A stretch of DNA of 64,000 bases from Thalassovita mediterranea. Lineage in GTDB: Bacteria; Pseudomonadota; Alphaproteobacteria; Rhodobacterales; Rhodobacteraceae. The translations under genes and the position numbers were made by a program. The stretch spans positions 62,001 to 126,000 of the forward strand of contig NZ_CYSF01000001.1 in NCBI RefSeq assembly GCF_001458435.1, in the 5' to 3' direction. Under the pieces are notes generated by a model. That model worked only from the letters and a program-made list of their open reading frames with translations. It had not been told where the DNA came from and did not search any database. Shown one piece after another: positions 53,534 to 64,000 of the stretch (positions are counted from its first letter, which is position 1; each line of letters opens with the position of its first letter).

Positions 53534-54655
53534 ATGTATACGCCAGCCATTACCGGAAGCGGGGTTTTCACCCCGTCCAACGTCATCACCAATGACGAAC
53601 TTGTCGAGAGCTTCAACGCCTACGTTGACCTTTACAATGCCGAAAACGCAGAGGCGATTGCAGCGGGTGAGCTGGAGGCCAAGGCGCATTCCTCGAGCGA
53701 GTTTATCGTTAAGGCATCCGGCATCGAACAACGTTACGTACTGGACAAAGAGGGCGTGCTGGATCCCACCCGCATGTACCCGAAGTTCCGTCAGCGTAGC
53801 GATGATGAACCGGGCATCATGACCGAGATTGCCATGGACGCCTGCAACAAGGCGCTGGCGGCTGCGGGCCGTACGGGGGCGGATGTGGATCTGGTGATCT
53901 GTGCCTGTTCCAACATGGAACGCGCCTATCCCGCGATTGCGGTTGAGATTCAGCAGGCGCTGGGCGCGGGCGGCTTTGGCTTTGACATGAACGTTGCGTG
54001 TTCCTCGGCCACCTTTGGCATTCAGGCGGCGGCGGACATGGTGCGCTCTGGCTCGGTGAAATGCGCGATTGTTGTGAACCCCGAGATTACCTCGGGCCAC
54101 TTGGAATGGCGCGACCGCGACTGCCATTTCATCTTTGGTGATGTGGCGACCGCCGTGGTGATTGAGCGGGCCGAGGATGCGCAGGGTGATCATTTCATCG
54201 TGCATTCGACCCGTTGTGCGACCGAATTTTCCAACAACATCCGCAACAACAACGGCTTCCTGCGTCGCACCCGCCCTGATGGTGTTGCTGATCGCCGCGA
54301 TATGCAGTTCATGCAGAACGGCCGCAAAGTGTTCAAAGAGGTGGTGCCGATGGTATCCGCCCACATCCTGCAACACATGAGCGAGGAAGGCCGCAAGCCT
54401 GAGGATCTGCGCCGTATGTGGCTGCATCAGGCGAACAAGGGCATGAATGATTTCATTGGTCGCAAGGTGCTGGGCCGCGTGCCGGAAGAGGGTGAACAGC
54501 CCAACATTCTGCAGGATTACGCCAACACCTCTTCGGCTGGCTCGATCATCGCGTTTTCGAAATACTCCGACGATATGGAAAAGGGCGATATCGGCCTGAT
54601 CTGTTCCTTTGGCGCAGGCTATTCGGTCGGTTCGGTGATCGTCGAGAAAGCCTGA
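53534..54655 (+). CDS. Beta-ketoacyl-ACP synthase III-like protein
   Basis: 373 residues from the ATG at 53534; longer start at 53501 lacks a ribosome site. FabH-type thiolase fold. Catalytic Cys is in NVACSSATFG (about residue 158), the His in MWLHQANKGMNDF and the Asn in ANTSSAGS, a complete triad. It is longer than typical FabH (about 320) and belongs to the FabH2-like branch common in Rhodobacteraceae. It may start fatty acid or secondary chain synthesis with acetyl- or acyl-CoA. A single-gene unit with a terminator. Confidence 0.85.
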   Translation: MYTPAITGSGVFTPSNVITNDELVESFNAYVDLYNAENAEAIAAGELEAKAHSSSEFIVKASGIEQRYVLDKEGVLDPTRMYPKFRQRSDDEPGIMTEIAMDACNKALAAAGRTGADVDLVICACSNMERAYPAIAVEIQQALGAGGFGFDMNVACSSATFGIQAAADMVRSGSVKCAIVVNPEITSGHLEWRDRDCHFIFGDVATAVVIERAEDAQGDHFIVHSTRCATEFSNNIRNNNGFLRRTRPDGVADRRDMQFMQNGRKVFKEVVPMVSAHILQHMSEEGRKPEDLRRMWLHQANKGMNDFIGRKVLGRVPEEGEQPNILQDYANTSSAGSIIAFSKYSDDMEKGDIGLICSFGAGYSVGSVIVEKA

Positions 54656-54675
54656 TCAATCTGATTTGAACGCAG

Positions 54676-54702
54676 AAACGGCGCCCTTGGGGCGCCGTTT
54701 TC
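54676..54702 (+). terminator. Terminator after the FabH-like gene
   Basis: ACGGCGCCC (about 54678-54686), TTG loop, GGGCGCCGT (54690-54698), followed by TTTTCGTTT. It is 20 bases after the stop and faces tdk, which is convergent. Confidence 0.85.
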
Positions 54703-54762
54703 GTTTGTGGCAGGACACATTGGTGCCAATGTGTGGCTGCGTTTTCTGGGCTAGAAAACGCC

Positions 54763-55356
54763 TCAGCCGACAATCGGTTCGCCATCCATCGCCGATCGCC
54801 AATGGCGACGGCACAGGCTGACATAGGTTTCATTGCCGCCGATCTGTACCTGTGCGCCCTCGTGCAGCGCTTTGCCGTCAGACCCCATGCGGACCACCAT
54901 CGTGGCCTTCTTGCCGCAATGACAGATGGTGCGCACCTCGCGCATTTCATCTGCCAGCGCCAGCAGCGCGGCGGAGCCGGGGAACAGCTCGCCGCGGAAA
55001 TCGACGCGCAGACCGTAGCACATCACCGGCACTTTCAGGTCGTCGACCACGCGGGCCAATTGCCAGACCTGGTCCTTTTCCAGAAACTGTGCCTCATCAA
55101 TGAAGATGCAGGCGACTTTCTGCTCCGCCAGACGCGCCGACAGCTTGGCGTAAAGGTCTTCGCCCGGAGCGAATGTGTCCGCTTTGTCGCTGATGCCGAT
55201 GCGGCTGGCGATGCAGCCTTCGCCAGCACGATTGTCGAATTGTGCGGTCATCAGATAGGTCTGCATGCCGCGTTCGCGGTAGTTGTGCGACGCTTGCAGT
55301 AGCACCGTCGACTTGCCCGCATTCATGGTGGAATAGTTGAAATACAGCTTGGCCAT
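54763..55356 (-). CDS. tdk: Thymidine kinase
   Basis: Phosphorylates thymidine in the salvage pathway. 197 residues from the ATG at 55356; the upstream extension of the ORF is not homologous. P-loop YSTMNAGKST (8-17), lasso/acid motif FIDEAQF, zinc-binding cysteines in ICHCGKKA and a final SLCRRHW. It shares pyrimidine chemistry with the catabolic locus at 8-20 kb but is 40 kb away and is constitutively placed. Confidence 0.95.
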   Translation of the reverse strand: MAKLYFNYSTMNAGKSTVLLQASHNYRERGMQTYLMTAQFDNRAGEGCIASRIGISDKADTFAPGEDLYAKLSARLAEQKVACIFIDEAQFLEKDQVWQLARVVDDLKVPVMCYGLRVDFRGELFPGSAALLALADEMREVRTICHCGKKATMVVRMGSDGKALHEGAQVQIGGNETYVSLCRRHWRSAMDGEPIVG

Positions 55357-55789
55357 GACAGGTTCTATCGCCGTCCGTCGCTGCGGTTTCAAGCGGCTTT
55401 TGATCGTGCCCGCGCAACCGTGGCAAGACAGACCCATATCGCAGAGAAATTTCGATAATTCGGGTCTGCCCGACCGGGGCGCGGAACGTGGCCGCATTGG
55501 GGATGATCCCCGGTCGATTGCCAACACGCTTTGCCGCTCTCGTGGACGAAAGAGCGCATACTGGTTACTCCGGCAGCACATGAAACAAAAAATCAGCCAC
55601 CACTGGTTACGCACAAACCGACACAGCGTTGGTTACGACCCAAGCGAGGGAGAGGCGTAACGTTCCGGCAGGGCCGCCTTGCGTGCATTAATAAATGACA
55701 AAATCCGGTGGGCGGTTTAATGGGAAAGGAACGTGGGTTTTCCCCGATATGCATGGGTACATGTATGACGGGCAGTAAAAGGGGCAGTC
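55357..55789. other. 433-base gap between tdk and the helical hypothetical gene
   Basis: No convincing gene; ORFs here lack ribosome sites. TGGTTAC occurs three times in the same direction at 55562-55568, 55604-55610 and 55630-55636. These may be operator half-sites for the gene at 55790 or a divergent promoter for tdk. Beyond them ATTAATAAATGAC and GTTTAATGGG make a short AT-rich stretch ahead of that gene. Confidence 0.4.
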
Positions 55790-56248
55790 ATGTCAGTCGT
55801 TTCCGGGTATCTGAAGAAACACACCGAAGCCTTGGTTAAGGACGTCGGGATCGAGGCCGCTTGCCAACTGACGGGCAAATCCAAGGCCACGCTGGGCCGC
55901 TACTATTCCGACCATGCTGAACACGCGGATCGCTTCATGCCGGTGGATGCAGTTGCCGCATTGGAAGAGGCTGCGTCCTTCCCTCATGTGACCAGTGCCT
56001 TGGCTGAGTTGAATGGCATCACCCTGTCACTGAACGAAGAGCGGCGTAATTCCGAAGGTTCCGGTGGGATCAATTCCGATGTGATCCTGCTGAGCCAGCG
56101 TTTTGCGATGCTGATGGCGGAATACAATCAATCGATTGAGGACGGGGTGATCAGCATCAACGAGGCCAAGCGCATGCTGCGCGAAACGCTGGCCTTGCAG
56201 CAGGTGCTGATCAAGATGAAGCTGCATCTGGAAGAAGAGAGCGTCTGA
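55790..56248 (+). CDS. Hypothetical protein, phage CII-like regulator pattern
   Basis: 152 residues with AAGGGG ahead of the ATG. Residues 1-70 resemble phage regulatory CII-type/Rha-like proteins: KDVGIEAACQLTGKSKATLGRYYSDHAEHADRFMPVDAVAALEEAASFPHVTSALAELNGI, which reads as a helix-turn-helix with an Arg-Tyr turn. The C-terminal half is helical (LLSQRFAMLMAEYNQSIEDGVISINEAKRMLRETLALQQVLIKMKLHLEEE). No phage genes are adjacent, so it may be a domesticated regulator. Function unknown. Confidence 0.6.
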   Translation: MSVVSGYLKKHTEALVKDVGIEAACQLTGKSKATLGRYYSDHAEHADRFMPVDAVAALEEAASFPHVTSALAELNGITLSLNEERRNSEGSGGINSDVILLSQRFAMLMAEYNQSIEDGVISINEAKRMLRETLALQQVLIKMKLHLEEESV

Positions 56249-56310
56249 ACTGACGCGCAGCAGGCCATACGGCAGCGTCTGTTTCCTACAGTGCCGCGCC
56301 TTGAACGCAA

Positions 56311-56341
56311 AAGCCCCCGCCGATTTGGCGGGGGCTTTGTT
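56311..56341. terminator. Bidirectional terminator between the CII-like gene and carB
   Basis: AAGCCCCCGCC (56311-56321), five-base loop, GGCGGGGGCTT (56327-56337), then TGTTGTTTT on the plus strand; on the minus strand it follows the carB stop by 21 bases. Confidence 0.88.
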
Positions 56342-56361
56342 GTTTTAGCCCTTAGGGCCGA

Positions 56362-59748
<3,387 letters not shown>

Positions 59749-59989
59749 GGCGGACCTCATTGTTTCGCGGGGCAAAGTCGCGGGCAGCTGGGGACGCTGG
59801 CGGTGACTCGCCAACGCGCAAATTGTCGTGGGTTATAGACATCGCGGGCCAAGGCGCAAGAGGGTTCGGAAAACTAGTGTAATGTGCCGCATACGCGCCC
59901 TGTCAAATTGCAGTGCTTGCCCTATACCTGTAGGGGGAGGCCACAGAGGGCACCTTGGGCGTGACCAAGGCACAAAACCGAGACGCAAA

Positions 59990-61129
59990 ATGCAGATCAG
60001 AATGGACAAAGGGCCGGATGCAACGCCGGTTTGGTTTCAAAACCCCAGCGCGGTGATTACCGCGCTGAACGCAGATGATGTGCCTACCGCCCTTGCAGCT
60101 GTTGATTCTGCGCTGGCTGCAGGCAAATGGGTTGCGGGCTATGCCTCCTATGAACTGGGCTGCGCGCTTGAGGATCGGCTGGCACCAATGATGCCCGACG
60201 TCCGGGAACTCCCGCTGCTTAGCTTCGGTGTCTATGACGGCCCTCAGGTGGCTGGACCCTTGGCCACTGGCGGGCAGCTGACGGAACTGACACCTCGTTG
60301 GGATGCAGACCGCTACGCGCAGGCGTTTCATACGGTGCATGACTACATCGGCGCAGGCGACATTTATCAGGCCAACCTGACCTTCCCGATTGATGCAGTT
60401 GCAACCGGATCCGCTGAGGCGATTTATGGCACGCTGGCGGCGCAGCAGCCTGTGGGCTACGGCGCCTTGGTGCTGCCGGAACGTGGACCGGCGATTCTGT
60501 CGCGGTCGCCGGAACTGTTTTTCCGTACCTCGGCAGAAGGCCGGATTGAAACCCGTCCGATGAAGGGCACCCAACCGCGCAGTTCCGATCCGGTAGAGGA
60601 TCAGCGGCGCAAGGCGTTCCTAAGCTCGGATGAAAAGAACCGTGCCGAAAACCTGATGATCGTCGATCTGTTGCGCAACGACATTTCCCGTGTCGCACAG
60701 GCGGGCAGCGTCAAGGTGCCCGAACTGTTCAAGGTCGAAAGCTACGCAACCGTGCATCAGATGGTATCCCATGTGATCGCTGATCTGCGCCCCGACGCCA
60801 CCCTGTCGCAGATTTTTGAGGCGCTGTTTCCCTGTGGGTCGATCACCGGCGCACCCAAACTGCGTTCGATGCAGATCCTGCGGGATCTGGAACCCTGGGC
60901 GCGTGATATTTACTGCGGCTCTATCGGCTGGGCGGCACCGGATGGGCGGTCCGAATTTAACGTGGCGATCCGCACCGTGATGCTGGACGGTGACAAAGCA
61001 CGGCTGAACGTTGGTGGTGGCCTTGTATGGGACAGCACCGCCGCATCGGAATATGAGGAAGCCCTATGGAAAAGCCGCTTCGCCCAGACGCAGGACATGG
61101 TGCAGCCTTCGATCCCGAATGTCGCCTGA
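59990..61129 (+). CDS. pabB: Aminodeoxychorismate synthase component I
   Basis: Makes 4-amino-4-deoxychorismate from chorismate for folate synthesis. 379 residues from the ATG at 59990, after the ORF's upstream non-family extension. Shorter than E. coli PabB (453); it lacks part of the N-terminal domain. Chorismate-binding blocks: GAGDIYQANLTF, GTQPRSSDPVEDQRRKAFLSSDEKNRAENLMIVDLLRND, PCGSITGAPKLRSM and GWAAPDGRSEFNVAIRTV. No glutaminase (PabA) is adjacent. It overlaps pabC by 64 bases. Confidence 0.93.
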   Translation: MQIRMDKGPDATPVWFQNPSAVITALNADDVPTALAAVDSALAAGKWVAGYASYELGCALEDRLAPMMPDVRELPLLSFGVYDGPQVAGPLATGGQLTELTPRWDADRYAQAFHTVHDYIGAGDIYQANLTFPIDAVATGSAEAIYGTLAAQQPVGYGALVLPERGPAILSRSPELFFRTSAEGRIETRPMKGTQPRSSDPVEDQRRKAFLSSDEKNRAENLMIVDLLRNDISRVAQAGSVKVPELFKVESYATVHQMVSHVIADLRPDATLSQIFEALFPCGSITGAPKLRSMQILRDLEPWARDIYCGSIGWAAPDGRSEFNVAIRTVMLDGDKARLNVGGGLVWDSTAASEYEEALWKSRFAQTQDMVQPSIPNVA

Positions 61130-61752
61130 TTGAAACCTTCGGGTTCCGACCTGGTCAGGGTATCGCGCGGCGTGCGTTGCACATCGCGCGGCTTGCCGCC
61201 TCGGCACAGGCATTGGGGTTTCACTTCGATGAGGCCGCGCTCATCGCGAAACTGGATGCGCTTGCCAGCGATGCCCCCCTCCGCTGCCGCCTCACCCTGG
61301 CGCAGGATGGCACGCTTGATCTGACAACCGCGCCGTTGCCGGATCCGTGGCGCGTCGCAACATTCATCATATCGGACATCCGCCTGCCCTCGGACGATCC
61401 GCTGCTGCGCCACAAGACCACCCGCCGCGACCTCTACGATCAGGCCCGCGCTGCATTGCCTGAGGGTGTGCAAGAGGCGGTGATGCTGAACGAACGAGGC
61501 GAGGTGTGCGAGGGCACGATCACCAATATTTCCATCACCACCCCAGACGGCGACCGTCTGACGCCGCCGCTATCATCCGGTCTGCTGGCGGGTGTGTATC
61601 GGCAAAGCCGCCTGAACAGGGGGCTGTTGCAAGAGGCGACGCTGACCCTCACTGATCTGGCAGAGGCCACGTCGATCAACCTGATCAACTCACTCCGTGG
61701 CTCAACACAAGCGATCTGGGCGCCTGAGTGTGCGCATTTCCCTCAACAATAG
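61066..61752 (+). CDS. pabC: Aminotransferase class IV, aminodeoxychorismate lyase-like
   Basis: PLP enzyme that probably cleaves aminodeoxychorismate to 4-aminobenzoate and pyruvate. 228 residues, shorter than E. coli PabC (269). The PLP lysine is in LLRHKTTRRDLYD, and EAVMLNERGEVCEGTITNISI is the class IV signature. LSSGLLAGVYRQ follows. The start at 61066 lies 64 bases inside pabB in another frame; no later ATG or GTG fits. This overlap suggests translational coupling and possibly a complex with PabB. Confidence 0.87.
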   Translation: MEKPLRPDAGHGAAFDPECRLIETFGFRPGQGIARRALHIARLAASAQALGFHFDEAALIAKLDALASDAPLRCRLTLAQDGTLDLTTAPLPDPWRVATFIISDIRLPSDDPLLRHKTTRRDLYDQARAALPEGVQEAVMLNERGEVCEGTITNISITTPDGDRLTPPLSSGLLAGVYRQSRLNRGLLQEATLTLTDLAEATSINLINSLRGSTQAIWAPECAHFPQQ

Positions 61753-61901
61753 CGGCAATTCCCCCACATCGCTTGACAACGCGGTCGCAACCTAGTGTAT
61801 CGGCCTAGATGAATTCCGTGTGCCCGTGGGCGCACCCTATACGCCACGACGCACATACTAAGATTGTCCGAAAAGACGACCCGATCACGAAAGGTCACAC
61901 C

Positions 61902-63683
61902 ATGCACGCATATCGCAGCCACACCTGCGCTGAGCTGAACAAATCCAACGTGGGCGAAACCGTCCGCCTGTCGGGCTGGGTCCACCGCGTCCGCGACCAC
62001 GGCGGCCTGCTGTTTATCGACCTGCGCGACCACTATGGCATCACTCAGGTGATGGCAGACCCCGACAGCCCCGTTTTCAGTGAGCTGGAAAAGGTCCGTT
62101 CCGAGTGGTGCATCAAGATCGAAGGCAACGTCATGGCCCGTGACGAAAGCCTGGTGAACCCCGCGATCCCCACCGGTGAGATCGAAGTGTTCATTCGTGA
62201 CCTCGACGTGCTGGGCAAAGCCGAAGAGCTGCCGCTGATGGTCTTTGGTGATCAGGAATACCCTGAAGAAACCCGTCTGAAATACCGCTTCCTCGACCTG
62301 CGCCGTGAGGCGATGCAGGAAAACATGAAGATGCGTTCCGATGTTGTGATGTCCATGCGCAAGCGTATGTGGGATCTGAACTTCCGCGAATACCAGACGC
62401 CGATCATCACCGCGTCCAGCCCCGAAGGTGCGCGCGACTTCCTCGTGCCGTCGCGTCTGCACCCAGGCAAGTTCTACGCCCTGCCGCAGGCGCCGCAGCA
62501 GTTCAAACAGCTGATGATGGTTGCAGGCTACGACAAATACTTCCAGATCGCGCCCTGCTTCCGTGACGAAGACCCGCGCGCTGACCGTTCGCCGACCGAC
62601 TTCTACCAGCTGGACCTGGAAATGTCGTTTGTCGAACAGCAGGACGTGTTCGACACCATCGCGCCCGTTCTGGCCGGTGTGTTCGAAGAGTTTGGTGGTG
62701 GCCGCAAGGTTGACGCGCCGCAGGACTGGCCGCAGATCAGCTACCGCGATGCCGCCCTGTGGTATGGAAGCGACAAGCCCGACCTGCGTAACCCGATCAA
62801 GATGCAGATCGTGTCCGAGCATTTCGCCGGGTCCGGCTTTGCCATCTTTGCCAAACTGCTGGAGCAGGAAGGCACTGAGATTCGTGCAATCCCGGCCCCG
62901 ACCGGTGGCAGCCGCAAGTTCTGTGACCGCATGAACAAGTTCGCCCAAGGCGAAGGCCTGCCGGGCATGGGCTACATCTTCTGGCGCGAAGGCGCGGACG
63001 GTATGGAAGCGGCTGGTCCGCTGGCCAAAAACATCGGCCCCGAGCGTACCGAAGCGATCCGTCAACAGCTGGGTCTGGGTGTGGGCGATGCGGCCTTCTT
63101 CCTGGGTGGCAAGCCCAAGGCGTTTGAAGCGGTGGCCGGTCGTGCCCGCAACGTCATCGGCGAAGAGCTGGGCCTGATCGACAAAGACCGCTTTGCCTTT
63201 GCATGGATCGTGGACTTCCCGATTTACGAACAGGACGAAGAATCGGGCAAGATCGACTTTGAACACAACCCCTTCTCGATGCCGCAGGGTGGTCTGGACG
63301 CACTGAACGGCGATCCGCTGCAGGTGCTGGGCTATCAATACGATCTGGCCTGTAACGGCTACGAACTGGTGTCGGGCGCGATCCGTAACCACAAGCCTGA
63401 GGTGATGCTGAAAGCCTTTGAAATCGCCGGCTATGGTGAGGAAGAGGTGAAGAGTCGCTTTGGCGCGCTCTACAAGGCGTTCCAATACGGCGCCCCACCG
63501 CACGGTGGCTGTGCCGCAGGTGTGGACCGCATCGTGATGCTGCTGGCCGATCAACAGAACATCCGCGAAGTGGTGATGTTCCCGATGAACCAGCGCGCCG
63601 AAGACCTGATGATGAACGCGCCGTCTGATCCGACCAGCGACCAGCTGATGGAACTGGGCCTGCGCGTGATCCCGCAGGACTGA
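61902..63683 (+). CDS. aspS: Aspartyl-tRNA synthetase
   Basis: Class IIb synthetase; many Alphaproteobacteria use a nondiscriminating form that also charges tRNA-Asn. 593 residues from the ATG at 61902, AAAGG ahead. The OB-fold anticodon domain is [33 protein letters not shown]. Motif 2 is [30 protein letters not shown] and motif 3 [14 protein letters not shown] near 560; the bacterial GAD insert lies between them. No anomaly. Confidence 0.97.
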   Translation: MHAYRSHTCAELNKSNVGETVRLSGWVHRVRDHGGLLFIDLRDHYGITQVMADPDSPVFSELEKVRSEWCIKIEGNVMARDESLVNPAIPTGEIEVFIRDLDVLGKAEELPLMVFGDQEYPEETRLKYRFLDLRREAMQENMKMRSDVVMSMRKRMWDLNFREYQTPIITASSPEGARDFLVPSRLHPGKFYALPQAPQQFKQLMMVAGYDKYFQIAPCFRDEDPRADRSPTDFYQLDLEMSFVEQQDVFDTIAPVLAGVFEEFGGGRKVDAPQDWPQISYRDAALWYGSDKPDLRNPIKMQIVSEHFAGSGFAIFAKLLEQEGTEIRAIPAPTGGSRKFCDRMNKFAQGEGLPGMGYIFWREGADGMEAAGPLAKNIGPERTEAIRQQLGLGVGDAAFFLGGKPKAFEAVAGRARNVIGEELGLIDKDRFAFAWIVDFPIYEQDEESGKIDFEHNPFSMPQGGLDALNGDPLQVLGYQYDLACNGYELVSGAIRNHKPEVMLKAFEIAGYGEEEVKSRFGALYKAFQYGAPPHGGCAAGVDRIVMLLADQQNIREVVMFPMNQRAEDLMMNAPSDPTSDQLMELGLRVIPQD

Positions 63684-63685
63684 TC

Positions 63686-64000
63686 ATGAAGGGTGTTTTA
63701 TCCCTTTTTGTCGGCGCGCTCCTTTGGGGCGCGCCGTTTGTTTTGGCTGACGCAATCCCTGCTGGCTTTAACGACGAACAGATTGTCTGGCATAATCTAA
63801 AGCAGGGCCGCGAGCGCGCCGAACAGCAAGGCAAACCTGTTTTCGTTCTCGTGCATGCGACCTGGTGCCCAGTTTGTGGCGAGTATAAATCCGTTTTCTT
63901 TGACCCAGAAATTGTGCGGTTAAGTCAGTCGTTTGTGTTCATTCTGATCGACAAGGATGCAGAGGCTGATGCCGCGAGCACTTTGGCACCAGATGGAAAT
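63686..64000 (+). CDS. Periplasmic thioredoxin-like protein, 3' truncated by window edge
   Basis: Open from the ATG at 63686, two bases after the aspS stop, to the end of the window (105 residues). The N-terminus MKGVLSLFVGALLWGAPFVLA is a signal peptide. The mature part reads EQQGKPVFVLVHATWCPVCGEYKSVFF, with the redox CPVC motif of thioredoxin_7/DsbD-C-like proteins. Probably a periplasmic disulfide-handling protein, transcribed with aspS. Not listed among complete frames because its end is outside the window. Confidence 0.8.
   Translation, partial: MKGVLSLFVGALLWGAPFVLADAIPAGFNDEQIVWHNLKQGRERAEQQGKPVFVLVHATWCPVCGEYKSVFFDPEIVRLSQSFVFILIDKDAEADAASTLAPDGN

Noticed and set aside
52589-54427. 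612-residue open frame on the minus strand across the dehydrogenase and FabH-like genes
   Set aside because: It runs antisense to two well-supported genes and through their intergenic region, with no ribosome site and no recognisable domain.
61743-63554. 603-residue open frame opposite aspS
   Set aside because: Antisense shadow of aspS with biased composition and no motif.

Overview
The window is chromosomal DNA of an alphaproteobacterium of the order Rhodobacterales, most probably a marine member of the Roseobacter group. This rests on gene content and order: lepB-rnc-era-recO, chvI-chvG-hprK-rapZ-PTS IIA-HPr beside pckA, (2S)-methylsuccinyl-CoA dehydrogenase, small alphaproteobacterial families (DUF1491, DUF1150, DUF465), trxB next to an Lrp gene, and a Hint-domain protein. 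The genus cannot be fixed from the sequence. I see no tRNA, rRNA, insertion sequence, prophage or CRISPR array. Coding density is high and most convergent gene pairs share a bidirectional hairpin terminator.

Region 1 (1-4.3 kb) is a housekeeping run: the end of acpS, lepB, rnc, era, a DUF1491 gene and recO, with one tiny membrane protein gene opposed to era. Region 2 (4.3-20.1 kb) is the most interesting part. It holds a complete reductive pyrimidine catabolic locus: preT-preA (dihydropyrimidine dehydrogenase), an N-carbamoyl-beta-alanine amidohydrolase, dihydropyrimidinase, a RutR-type repressor with an alcohol dehydrogenase, and an ABC importer operon (ATPase, GNAT acetyltransferase, two permeases and a substrate-binding protein broken by a one-base frameshift). 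Divergent from preT lies a 1070-residue self-sufficient reductive dehalogenase-like flavoprotein: a duplicated cobalamin-binding module, two 4Fe-4S motifs, an FNR-type reductase and a plant-type 2Fe-2S domain. RutR-like palindromes sit in the promoter of the amidohydrolase gene (perfect 7-2-7) and in the intergenic region shared by preT and the dehalogenase-like gene (imperfect), so the locus looks like one regulon.

Region 3 (20.3-26.3 kb) has a TDT/SLAC1 transporter, mcd of the ethylmalonyl-CoA pathway, a TauE/SafE exporter, an XRE regulator and an uncharacterised pair (LysR-type HTH protein plus a possible GNAT-like protein). Region 4 (26.3-33.8 kb) is pckA divergent from chvI-chvG-hprK-rapZ-EIIA-HPr, the classic alphaproteobacterial envelope/acid-sensing and nitrogen-PTS control block; the pckA-chvI gap holds a phased direct repeat.

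Region 5 (33.8-46 kb) is mixed: hydroxyacyl-CoA dehydrogenase, DUF6473 protein, lipase-like hydrolase, a lone phnM, purE-purK, an Hsp20 gene with a sigma-32-type promoter and a ROSE-like RNA thermometer, a MerR/CDF metal pair with a textbook 19-bp-spaced promoter, an in-frame fusion of a winged-helix regulator to ATP sulfurylase/APS kinase, an RraB-like protein, trxB and lrp. Region 6 (46-64 kb) is mostly housekeeping: Hint protein, a 42-residue basic peptide gene, lgt-midA-pgeF, ubiK, a YbjN protein, proC-csaA-2-hydroxyacid dehydrogenase, a FabH-like synthase, tdk, carB, pabB-pabC, aspS and the start of a periplasmic thioredoxin-like gene cut by the window edge.
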